Assembly: GCA_002009475.1 (NCBI GenBank)
Contig: AYTS01000045.1
Span: forward strand, 1-44,447
Direction: 5' to 3'
From: Candidatus Brocadia carolinensis
GTDB lineage: Bacteria > Planctomycetota > Brocadiia > Brocadiales > Brocadiaceae
DNA length: 44,447 nt
Made by a program: the position numbers and the translations under genes. The notes below the pieces were generated by a model that was not told the origin of the DNA, did no database searches, and saw nothing but the letters and a program-made list of their open reading frames with translations. Of the stretch, positions 37,572 through 44,447 are shown one piece after another (within the stretch, counting starts at the first letter, position 1; each line of letters begins with the position of its first letter).

Positions 37572-37679
37572 ATTAAAGTGGGGTATGCACTTGATGACAC
37601 CTACGCCAATATTTACGAATGCTGCTTTATATACTATAATATGCAACCAGGTGCCGTCAAGTGCGTACTCCACTTTAAT
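37572..37679. repeat. 108-base element with 31-base imperfect terminal inverted repeats (MITE-like)
   Basis: The arms at 37572-37602 and 37649-37679 begin ATTAAAGTGG and match at 27 of 31 positions. Three of the four differences would be G-U pairs in RNA, leaving one mismatch. The centre is 46 bases of A+T-rich DNA. Size and architecture suit a miniature transposable element or a large RNA hairpin. No transposase with such ends was found in the window. Confidence 0.6.
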
Positions 37680-37818
37680 GAATTCTTACTTAAGAGTTAT
37701 TAGCAAATATATCGCCTTCAGATACAAATATTAAATATTTTATAAAATCAGACCTATGTTATTGCTGTGTATAATGTTGTATGTTAGTATGGAAAAATAA
37801 ATATTTCTAATGATATCC

Positions 37819-37880
37819 AAAAAAGTGTGCCATGACACACAAGTGTGACATGGCACATGTGTGTCATGGCACACTTTTTT
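37819..37880. terminator. 62-base hairpin with 23-base perfect arms and an iterated core
   Basis: The arms 37819-37841 (AAAAAAGTGTGCCATGACAC, then ACA) and 37858-37880 are perfect inverted repeats around a 16-base spacer. A6 and T6 flank the stem, so it can terminate both ways; it lies 340 bases beyond the end of the PQQ-like gene. The spacer itself carries a third variant of the TGTGNCATGNCACA motif, so the DNA could also be a multi-site protein target. Confidence 0.65.
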
Positions 37881-38223
37881 GCATGGAAGACATTGAGATG
37901 AGGTAGTATTTTAATTTTTCAATCCTCCTTTGCAAGGTGATGTTATTGAATTATAGCAGGCGATAAAAGATACGTTGCCATCTTGTGGGAAGGCCTGTTG
38001 TCGCAAGGAGCGGACAGATAAAACAATTTCGCTTTAGTGGTTTCACCGTGAAGGTTCAACAGGTTTGCCATGAATGGATGCTACATTCTTGGATTGCCAA
38101 AGGATCAGACGAATGCTCAGTCGAACGATTATTATGAGCGAAAGTTTGTCCTGAATAATTAACGAAACGCCTCACATAGATAATATGTGCTTTACTATGG
38201 TTTTTATGCTTACTATACCTGCG

Positions 38224-39390
38224 TTATTTTTCAAACATTGGCACGGAGGTTGTCTGTGGAGTATCGCCTATGGCGTAGAGATGGCAGTCATTTGATCCAA
38301 TGTAGATCGTGCCATCGGGACCTATTGCAGGGGATGATTCGATTTCACCCTTGGTTTGAAATGACCACTTCAGGGTGCCGTCTGCATTGATGGCGTAGAG
38401 TCTTCCGTCGCTTGAACCAATATAAACTGCGCCATCTGCATCGATGGCAGGAGAGGATGCTATCCAGGTGTTGGTCTTAAAACTCCATTTGAGTTTGCAG
38501 TCCGGCGTAACGGCGTATACCATGCCGCTGTAAGATCCAAAGACAATGGTGCCATCCGTGGCAATAGCAGGGCTGCAATGGACGGCCTTTCCCGTGTTGA
38601 CGTACCATTTTACTGTGCCGTCGGGTTTCAAGGCGATCAACCTTCCGCTGTCTGTTCCTACATACACCGTTTCGTCTGACCCTATTGAGGGTGAAGAATA
38701 GGAGTCGTATACCCCGGTGCCTACGCGTTTCATCCACTTTTCAACGCCATCAGACGTTAAGGCACGCATTGCCCCGCTAATCTCGAATAAGTATACGGTG
38801 CCGTCCGTCCACAAGGCAGGGGCAGCGGTGATATTGCTCTTGGCGGTAAATTTCCATTTTAATTTTCCATCAAGGGTGAGGAGATAGAGGGTATTGTCAT
38901 TTGAACCAAAGTAAATGGAGTCCGTTGTAACTGTCGCAGAGGAAAGGATGATGTCGCCAACGGTGTATGTCCATTTAGGTTTTCCATCGGGAGCGATTGC
39001 ATACATTTTCTTATCTCTGGAGCCGATGTAAATGGTTCCGTCGTCTCCAATGGCAGGCGAGGCGGTTATTTCGCTGCCTGCCTGAAATACCCATTTTGTA
39101 GTGCCGTCAGGATTGACGGCATAGAGCCTGCCATCAACAGAACCAAAGTAGATCGTGCCGTCTGATGCAACCGAAGGAGAAGAGGTAATGCGGGTGTCTA
39201 TTTTATACGACCATTTCAAGGTGTTTGTCTGTGCCCCTTTGTGAGCGCTTTGGCCTGTATGCCGGATATCTCCTCTGAACATTTGCCACGGAGCTTTAGT
39301 GTTTTCTGCCCGAATGGGCTTGTCTTGCAGGAGAATAAAGAAAGCACCAAAAATGGTAAGGATGAGCCTGGTTATGTTTTTTGTCTGCAT
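38224..39390 (-). CDS. Secreted PQQ-like beta-propeller (quinoprotein-type WD-like) protein
   Basis: This is a 388-residue protein with a signal peptide (~1-28, LTIFGAFFILL...IRA). There are about eight repeats of the form SSPAI-x-x-DGTIYIGS-x-D-x-x-LYAI-x-x-DG-x-x-KW-x-(F/Y). These are PQQ_2/PQQ_3-type blades as in BamB and quinoprotein dehydrogenases. No heme-binding CxxCH and no clear PQQ/Ca ligands are seen, so it is more likely a structural or protein-binding propeller than a dehydrogenase. One blade (KSNITAAPALWTDGTVYLF) diverges. It stands alone between the hairpin-rich gap and the NtrBC-like pair. Confidence 0.85.
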   Translation of the reverse strand: MQTKNITRLILTIFGAFFILLQDKPIRAENTKAPWQMFRGDIRHTGQSAHKGAQTNTLKWSYKIDTRITSSPSVASDGTIYFGSVDGRLYAVNPDGTTKWVFQAGSEITASPAIGDDGTIYIGSRDKKMYAIAPDGKPKWTYTVGDIILSSATVTTDSIYFGSNDNTLYLLTLDGKLKWKFTAKSNITAAPALWTDGTVYLFEISGAMRALTSDGVEKWMKRVGTGVYDSYSSPSIGSDETVYVGTDSGRLIALKPDGTVKWYVNTGKAVHCSPAIATDGTIVFGSYSGMVYAVTPDCKLKWSFKTNTWIASSPAIDADGAVYIGSSDGRLYAINADGTLKWSFQTKGEIESSPAIGPDGTIYIGSNDCHLYAIGDTPQTTSVPMFEK

Positions 39391-39603
39391 CGTTTTTATA
39401 AGGTATAGAGGTTATAGATGAAAGAATTTTGTGGGTTTTTACGTACGTAAAATAATATAAATAATTTGATATGTCAATAAAAGAATCCTTTCAAGAAGAG
39501 TTTTACGGCATAAAGGCAGGAAAATTCGCTTTATTTAAGGGTGTGGTGGGAATATAATTTTGGAAATGAGGTTAACAAATTTTAGACGTGTGGGTGACGA
39601 TGA

Positions 39604-41926
39604 TTGAAAACAGAAGTGGAACGAAAGGGTTGGGTCGTTTTTTTCAAGAGCATGAAGGTTAAGCTCATCTGCTATTTTATCCTCATGACGACGCTTCCCA
39701 TCCTGATTGTGAGCAGTACGGCATACAACCGCGGGAAGAGGGCATTAAACGACAGGGTAATAGAAAAGCTGACCTCGATTGCTGAACTAAAAAAAGGCGC
39801 AATTGAGCAACTGGTTGCAGGAAAGGCTGGTTGATATTAGCGTTCTTTCGACGAATAAATCCCTAGAAGCATCATTTTCTAATCTCCTTTACTTGAGAAA
39901 GGCATTCCGATCCGTGGAGAGGATGCAGGAATCTGAAATTGGAGAGGTTTATTACAAGAGACTTTCGGAATATCTGGGTAAGCTTAAGGAAAAATTTATC
40001 TCCTGCGATGAAATAGCGATGCTGGATATAGAAAATGGTGAGATTGTGATGTCTACAACAGAGTCAAATATTGGATTGATCGACGGAGATTACCCGTATT
40101 ATCTCGATGTGTTGCGAAATAATGGCATGCCGTTTAAAGATATTCACTATTCAGAGTACACAAAGCAGATTGAAATGACCCTTTTTGGCACTGTGAAAAG
40201 AACAGACCCGATTACTATGGAGGAGACGGATGTGATCAATGGCATCGTCACTATCAGGGTAAACACAAACGATGCGATTGGAGCATTGTTGCAGGACTGG
40301 CCTGGCAGCGGGGAATCCGGTGAAACCCTTCTGGTGCGCCGCACGGGGGATCAATTACAGTTTCTCAATAATACTCGGCATCTGGCGAAAACAGCATTAA
40401 ACCTGAGTATTCCCGTGAATTCAATCGTGCCAGAGTCTTTTATGTTAGACTCCGGGGAAGAGGGTATTGTTAAGGTTTTTGATCACCGTGGGATAGAGGT
40501 GCTTCTGGCCTTTCGGTATATACCCCAGTTGAAATGGGGATTAATCGTAAAACAGGATACCTCCGAGGCTTTTATGTCAATTACGGAATTAAAGAACCAG
40601 GTAATTACCCTGGCGATGGTAAGTGTATTCATTATCGTTGTTATTGTTTTTGTCCTGGCACATGGAATTACCAATCCTATTTTCCGGCTGGTTCAGGGTG
40701 CACATGCGATCGGGAAGGGGAACCTCGGGCATCGCATCCCAATTAATTCCGAAGATGAAGTGGGTGTCCTCGCAGCAGAATTTAATAAAATGGCTGAGAA
40801 ATTGGAAGGGTCATATGCAGGGCTAGAACAAAAGATTCGTGAGCGCACGGCGCAGCTAAGAGAATCTGAGGAAAAATACCGGGAATCAATTAATCTTGCC
40901 AATGATGCCATTTTTACCCTGGATGCCGATACTGCGCTGATCGTTGATCTGAATAAAAGAGCTGAGGAGTTGTCAGGGTACCCGAAAAATGAATTACATG
41001 AGAAAAAGATATGGGAAATTGTACCGGAATATGATCGTGAGAAGACAAGACAATTGTGGTTGACGATAAACGAGACCGGCTCAGGCATGCTGGATAACGT
41101 TGATTGCCAGCATGTTGATGGAAAGCTTACCCCCACGAGTATCAGTGCCAGCGTGATTGAATATGGGAAAAGGAAGACCATTCAGTGGATTTGCCGTGAT
41201 ATTACCGAGAGGAAAAAAATGGAGTTACAACTGATTCAGGCAGAACGACTGGCTGCAGTGGGAGAGTTGGCTGCGGGTGTGGCCCATGAAGTGAATAATC
41301 CGTTAGGAGGTTTGCAGAATTTTGTGAAGATGATGAAGAAAGAGCCTGAAGATATATCACAAAATCGGGAATTTCTTGATCTAATGTCGGAAGGTTTGAA
41401 ACGGATTGAGATTATTGTAAAACAGTTGATGGCATTTTCCAGGCCATATTCTACCCACATGTCCAATCACAGCTTAAATGAGATTGTAGAAAATTCTTTA
41501 CGGTTTGTAGGTCATCGGATAAAAGAGTGTGGCGTCCGTTTGGAGAAAGATTTGTCGCTTGATTTGCCCGAAATCTATGGTGATGCAGATAACATCTCGC
41601 AGGTTATCATTAATATTATAGTAAATGCGCTGGATAGTATGTCGGATGGCGGCCATTTGACCATAAAGACCGGGTATTGCGACTTTCATCCGTCAAGTAT
41701 TCAGGTTGCAATTGCCGACACGGGGTTGGGGATTCCGGAAGAAATTCTCGCTAAAATTTTTAATCCGTTTTTTACCACAAAAGAGACGGGAAGCGGATTA
41801 GGCCTTGCGATTAGCAAGAGGATCATAGACGACCATAATGGAAACATTGTGGTGAAGAGTAATCCAGGGGAAGGAACAGCATTTTATGTTTGTTTACCGG
41901 TGAGAAAAGTGGCGGTAGCGACATGA
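39604..41926 (+). CDS. Cache-HAMP-PAS histidine kinase (NtrB-like); homopolymer frameshift near the N-terminus
   Basis: The N-terminal part (to ~residue 65) and the remaining ~705 residues are in different frames. The break is an A7 run (39789-39795). With A6 the sequence reads AELKKAQLSNWLQERLVDIS, a typical post-TM1 helix. The domains are TM1 (~20-40, LICYFILMTTLPILIV), an extracytoplasmic dCache-like sensor, TM2 (VITLAMVSVFIIVVIVFVL), HAMP, a coiled coil, PAS, HisKA with VAHEVNNPLGGLQNF, and HATPase with GLGIPEEIL and GSGLGLAISK. The start is uncertain: TTG 39604 is in frame, ATG 39600 works if a T7 run is one base too long, and ATG 39652 is also possible. The pair partner is the regulator 24 bases downstream. 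Confidence 0.88.
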
Positions 41927-41950
41927 TGGAAAATATCAAGGAGCGATATT

Positions 41951-43339
41951 ATGGGTAGTAAGGTGCTGATTGTGGATGACGAAAAACTCATGAGGATATC
42001 CTTAGAGAGTCAGTTGAAGAAGGAAGGGTATCATGTGAAATCGGTGGATAATGCCTTCGATGGTTTGAAAATGGTCAGGTCTGAAGACTACGACGTGGTG
42101 GTGACGGATTTACGCTTGTCTGGTATGAATGGAATGGAGCTTCTCACGGAAATAAAAAAATACAATCAGGAGATTATTGTTGTCATTATGACGGCATATG
42201 GCACTCTTGAAAGCGCTGTATCTGCGATCAAAGACGGTGCGTACGATTATATTGCAAAGCCATTTTCAACGGATGAGTTGATAATCAAACTGCAGAGGGC
42301 GCTCCATCATAAAAATACGGCGGCAGAGGTAAACCGTCTCAGAGGTGAAATTCAAGCCGAGTTTGAATTTTGCAATATTGTCGGAAAAAGTGAATCGATG
42401 AAAAAGGTGCTTGAGATTGTGAAGAGTGTTTCTGACAGAGATACAACTGTTCTCATACGAGGGGAAAGCGGGACCGGGAAGGAAAAAATAGCTGGCGCCA
42501 TTCATTATCACAGCAGCAGGAAAACGGGACCTTTTATCAGGGTGAGTTGTGCTGCATTGAACAGAGAAATCCTGGAGAGTGAGCTTTTCGGGCATGAGAA
42601 GGGGGCATTTACAGGTGCAATTAAGACGCGGCGGGGAAGGTTTGAGCTGGCGGATGGCGGATCTATTTTTTTGGATGACGTAGATGACATTCCGCTGGAT
42701 ATGCAGGTCAAACTCTTGCGTGTGCTTCAGGAAAGAACATTTGAAAGGGTCGGCGGCGAAGAAACCCGTGGTGTCAACGTAAGAATTATCTGTGCAACGA
42801 AAAAAGATCTTATGGAGCGAGTGAAAGAAGGTTATTTTCGGGAAGACTTGTTTTACCGGTTGAATGTGGTTCAGATTAGCATACCACCATTACGGGAGCG
42901 AAAGGAAGATATAACGCTGTTGATCAATTATTTTTTGAGAAAGTTCGTGTCCCAATATGAAGATGCCTTGCCGGATGTTTCGCCGGAGGCAAAGTCGGTA
43001 CTGATGTCTTACGATTGGCCCGGGAATGTCAGAGAACTTGAAAATGTTATTGAGCATGCCATTGCATTTTCTAAGTCAAAAGGTATCTCGTTAGAAACAC
43101 TTCCGGAATATCTGAGAAAATGTGATGCCAGCACGGATTTGCTATCAATGGATTTACATGATAAACAGGTAATCAACTTGCAAGATGCACTTACCGAAGT
43201 GGAAAAAAAGCTTATTCAATGGGCACATCAAAAAACGAATGGCAATCAAGTTAAAATGGCAGAGATATTAGGCATTCCTCGGACGACACTCCGCAACCGA
43301 CTGGTTAAGCTACAATTGTTTGAAAAAGCACTGCTTTGA
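41951..43339 (+). CDS. Sigma54-dependent response regulator (NtrC/AtoC family)
   Basis: This is a 462-residue protein. Receiver domain 1-~120 has VDDEKLM, VTDLRLSGMNG (Asp) and IAKPFS (Lys). The AAA+ central domain 140-~375 has Walker A GESGTGKEKIAGAIH, the sigma54-contact loop GAFTGA, Walker B GGSIFLDDVDDI and the R-finger region. The C-terminal Fis-type helix-turn-helix is QVKMAEILGIPRTTLRNRL. It activates RNA polymerase-sigma54 after phosphorylation, presumably by the upstream kinase. In Walker A, KIAG replaces the usual LVAR. The start has AAGGAGCG upstream. Targets are not evident in the window. Confidence 0.95.
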   Translation: MGSKVLIVDDEKLMRISLESQLKKEGYHVKSVDNAFDGLKMVRSEDYDVVVTDLRLSGMNGMELLTEIKKYNQEIIVVIMTAYGTLESAVSAIKDGAYDYIAKPFSTDELIIKLQRALHHKNTAAEVNRLRGEIQAEFEFCNIVGKSESMKKVLEIVKSVSDRDTTVLIRGESGTGKEKIAGAIHYHSSRKTGPFIRVSCAALNREILESELFGHEKGAFTGAIKTRRGRFELADGGSIFLDDVDDIPLDMQVKLLRVLQERTFERVGGEETRGVNVRIICATKKDLMERVKEGYFREDLFYRLNVVQISIPPLRERKEDITLLINYFLRKFVSQYEDALPDVSPEAKSVLMSYDWPGNVRELENVIEHAIAFSKSKGISLETLPEYLRKCDASTDLLSMDLHDKQVINLQDALTEVEKKLIQWAHQKTNGNQVKMAEILGIPRTTLRNRLVKLQLFEKALL

Positions 43340-44247
43340 TGCTGCGAAACTGCAATTAAGGCGCTGAAAACTTGAGAAAATAAGTGTCTCTCGTATGTAA
43401 GTTGAAAAGGTTTTTTTTGCATATTGCAACTATTTGTTGCATGTGCTTTTATATATTGTTGCTCCCTATTTACCGTATGGATAAAAGACTTTAAGTATTT
43501 TGAACATCTTTTTTGTCGTTATTTGAAGGTTTTTAGGCTTTCTTGTGCTTCAAATCCTTAGCCAGTGTGGCGTTACCCTCTAACAATATGTATTTTTGCC
43601 TACGCCACTACGAATAAATAAAAGCATTCTATAATCATGTCATCCCTTCGGGATTTTCCGTCTGCCCGCTTTCCTCGTTGGCTCTAACCTATTCAGGAAA
43701 AACATTCTTCGTCAGTTTTGCTGAATAGTTACCTAACCTGAACGAGTCGGAAAAGATTATCAATAACTATGAGCTATGCTTTATTGTTTCAACAACAAAA
43801 CATTTTTCAGGTCTCCGGTTCTTTTGTTTTGATTAAGTTTGGGCTGGTTGCACAAAAACTGCATGCCTCTGTCGATTAGTTTGTAAGTCTTATATAATAA
43901 GGAAATCCAGGTGATGATAAGAATACTTTTGCTGAAAATGTAAAAATATATTTTGTTAGATATTGTTGTTTTGTCACCATTCAACTTTTTTACGAATGAA
44001 CCGAAAATAACAAGCTCGAAGTGCTCAATAAAATATAATTACAATTTTAAAAAGGTCGCGAACAGTGTTCATCCATCCCGCCTTTTCCTCAGCTACATGA
44101 ACTACAAAATTAAGTATTCTTAGCCGAACTTACGCAAAAAGTGTAGCCGAAGCGGTACTTTTGCATAGTGAGCAAGTCGTAAGTGGTTGAATAATACGGG
44201 TCGAGAATTTTTGCCGGCGATGTAGTGTATGAATAGTGGGGATTGTG
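43340..44247. other. 0.9-kb gene-poor region before the IS transposase
   Basis: No supported gene is present. A 67-codon minus-strand frame at 43781-43984 lacks a ribosome binding site and known motifs. The stretch contains an inverted repeat CTATTCAG/CTGAATAG (43689-43696 and 43721-43728), the second copy of a dispersed repeat (43732-43754), and a GAACAGTGTTC palindrome near 44060. The left end of the terminal IS must lie in its last 200 bases or so, but I could not fix it. Confidence 0.5.
43732..43754 (+). repeat. Dispersed repeat ending GAACGAGTCGGAAAAG, copy 2
   Basis: This segment differs by one base from 27472-27494. It follows directly after the CTATTCAG/CTGAATAG inverted repeat, so the two may belong to one element. 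Confidence 0.6.
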
Positions 44248-44275
44248 TTGACATTTTCATCTTCTCTGGTATAAT
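44248..44275 (+). promoter_or_regulatory. Consensus sigma70-type promoter for the IS transposase
   Basis: TTGACA (44248-44253) and TATAAT (44270-44275) are both perfect and 16 bases apart. The expected transcription start, ~7 bases past the -10, coincides with the transposase ATG at 44282. The mRNA would be leaderless or nearly so. Confidence 0.75.
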
Positions 44276-44281
44276 CATGGT

Positions 44282-44447
44282 ATGTATATCAGAGATGCAT
44301 ACAAAAAGAGAGGTGATAAGAAATATTCCTGTCTGGTCCTGGTTGAGACCATAAGGACGAAGAAAGGTCCACGACAGAAAACGATTCTTACGCTGGGCAA
44401 TATCGATGTGCCGAGAGAGCAGTGGGCGCTGCTGACAGAAATGCTCA
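44282..44447 (+). CDS. IS1634-type transposase, N-terminal part (3' end outside window)
   Basis: The frame MYIRDAYKKRGDKKYSCLVL is followed by VETIRTKKGPRQKTILTLGN and IDVPREQWALL, running off the window. The pattern Y-I-R...K-x-Y...L-V-E-x-x-R-x-x-x-G-P-R-Q-x-x-x-x-x-L-G is the usual start of IS1634/IS1549-like transposases. The start is set by the family pattern; no ribosome binding site lies upstream, consistent with the promoter abutting the ATG. It is in the same orientation as the C-terminal piece at the window start. Confidence 0.75.
   Translation, partial: MYIRDAYKKRGDKKYSCLVLVETIRTKKGPRQKTILTLGNIDVPREQWALLTEML

Larger units (their letters stand above)
37092..38223. other. 1.1-kb gene-free region with several strong inverted repeats
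   Basis: No credible gene is found on either strand. The region includes an operator-like palindrome (37139-37159), an 11-base stem (37337-37383), a 108-base inverted-repeat element (37572-37679) and a 62-base perfect hairpin (37819-37880). The part 37881-38223 shows nothing I can assign. The island promoter on the minus strand should lie around 37130-37180; TTGTCA is present there, but no well-spaced -10. Confidence 0.6.

Noticed and set aside
37486..37734. 82-codon plus-strand frame across the inverted-repeat element
   Set aside because: It spans both arms of the 108-base element and has no ribosome binding site or recognisable domain; it is a by-product of the repeat.
43781..43984. 67-codon minus-strand frame near the right end
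   Set aside because: No ribosome binding site, A+T-biased composition and no recognisable motif.
44041..44060. TAAAAAGGTCG near the right end as inverted partner of the sequence after the first transposase stop (TGCCGACCTTTTTA)
   Set aside because: An 11-base match could mark IS ends, but it is over 200 bases from the transposase start and unsupported by target duplications, so it was not annotated.

Overview
The window looks like a chromosomal segment of a Gram-negative bacterium. The evidence is a TonB receptor, an HlyD/MacB-type exporter, a sigma54 response regulator and many two-component and c-di-GMP proteins. Background G+C is moderate, with frequent C/G-run hairpin repeats and several IS and toxin-antitoxin remnants. 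The flavour recalls Brocadiales (anammox) Planctomycetes, but this is an inference from gene style; no marker gene in the window proves it. No rRNA, tRNA or CRISPR array was seen.

Layout. 1-4.2 kb is an eroded accessory zone: the C-terminus of an IS1634-type transposase, a HigA remnant, an MqsA/YgiT-like zinc protein, and a translationally coupled AbrB - AlbA_2/HATPase - ParA cassette on the minus strand. 4.6-11.7 kb is a potassium pump locus (26-aa ORF, kdpF, kdpA, kdpB, repeat-rich spacer, kdpC, kdpD). It ends in a KdpD with no phospho-acceptor histidine and no ATPase domain, and has no kdpE. 11.8-18.3 kb (minus) holds argC, a RelE-type toxin with its antitoxin, and a proteostasis group (lon, hsp20, groEL). 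18.7-27.2 kb (minus) holds a secreted C39-like peptidase and a sensing operon: TonB receptor, lone ABC substrate-binding protein, HAMP histidine kinase, CheY-like regulator and REC-PAS-GGDEF-EAL protein. 27.5-31.7 kb (minus) is a MacAB-like exporter (adaptor, ATPase, two FtsX-type permeases).

32.2-37.1 kb (minus) is the most unusual part. It is a G+C-rich island encoding a subtilisin-like protease with a Lys-Pro-Ile repeat tail, a radical SAM protein of the RiPP-maturation type, and a protein joining a protease-propeptide-like domain to a 2-oxoglutarate/Fe(II) oxygenase. A 25-codon ORF with a perfect ribosome binding site precedes it. I read it as an uncharacterised peptide/protein modification system whose substrate may be the protease's own repeat tail. 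37.1-38.2 kb is gene-free but full of strong inverted repeats. It is followed by a PQQ-like beta-propeller protein (minus), an NtrB/NtrC-type kinase-regulator pair (plus), a gene-poor stretch, and the N-terminus of another IS1634-type transposase behind a consensus promoter.

Caution: about a dozen genes carry single-base frameshifts, including groEL, kdpB and argC. At least seven are one extra base in an A/T homopolymer of 7-9. This pattern fits indel errors of an unpolished assembly better than mass pseudogenisation, so broken genes are annotated here as one locus each with the shift position given.
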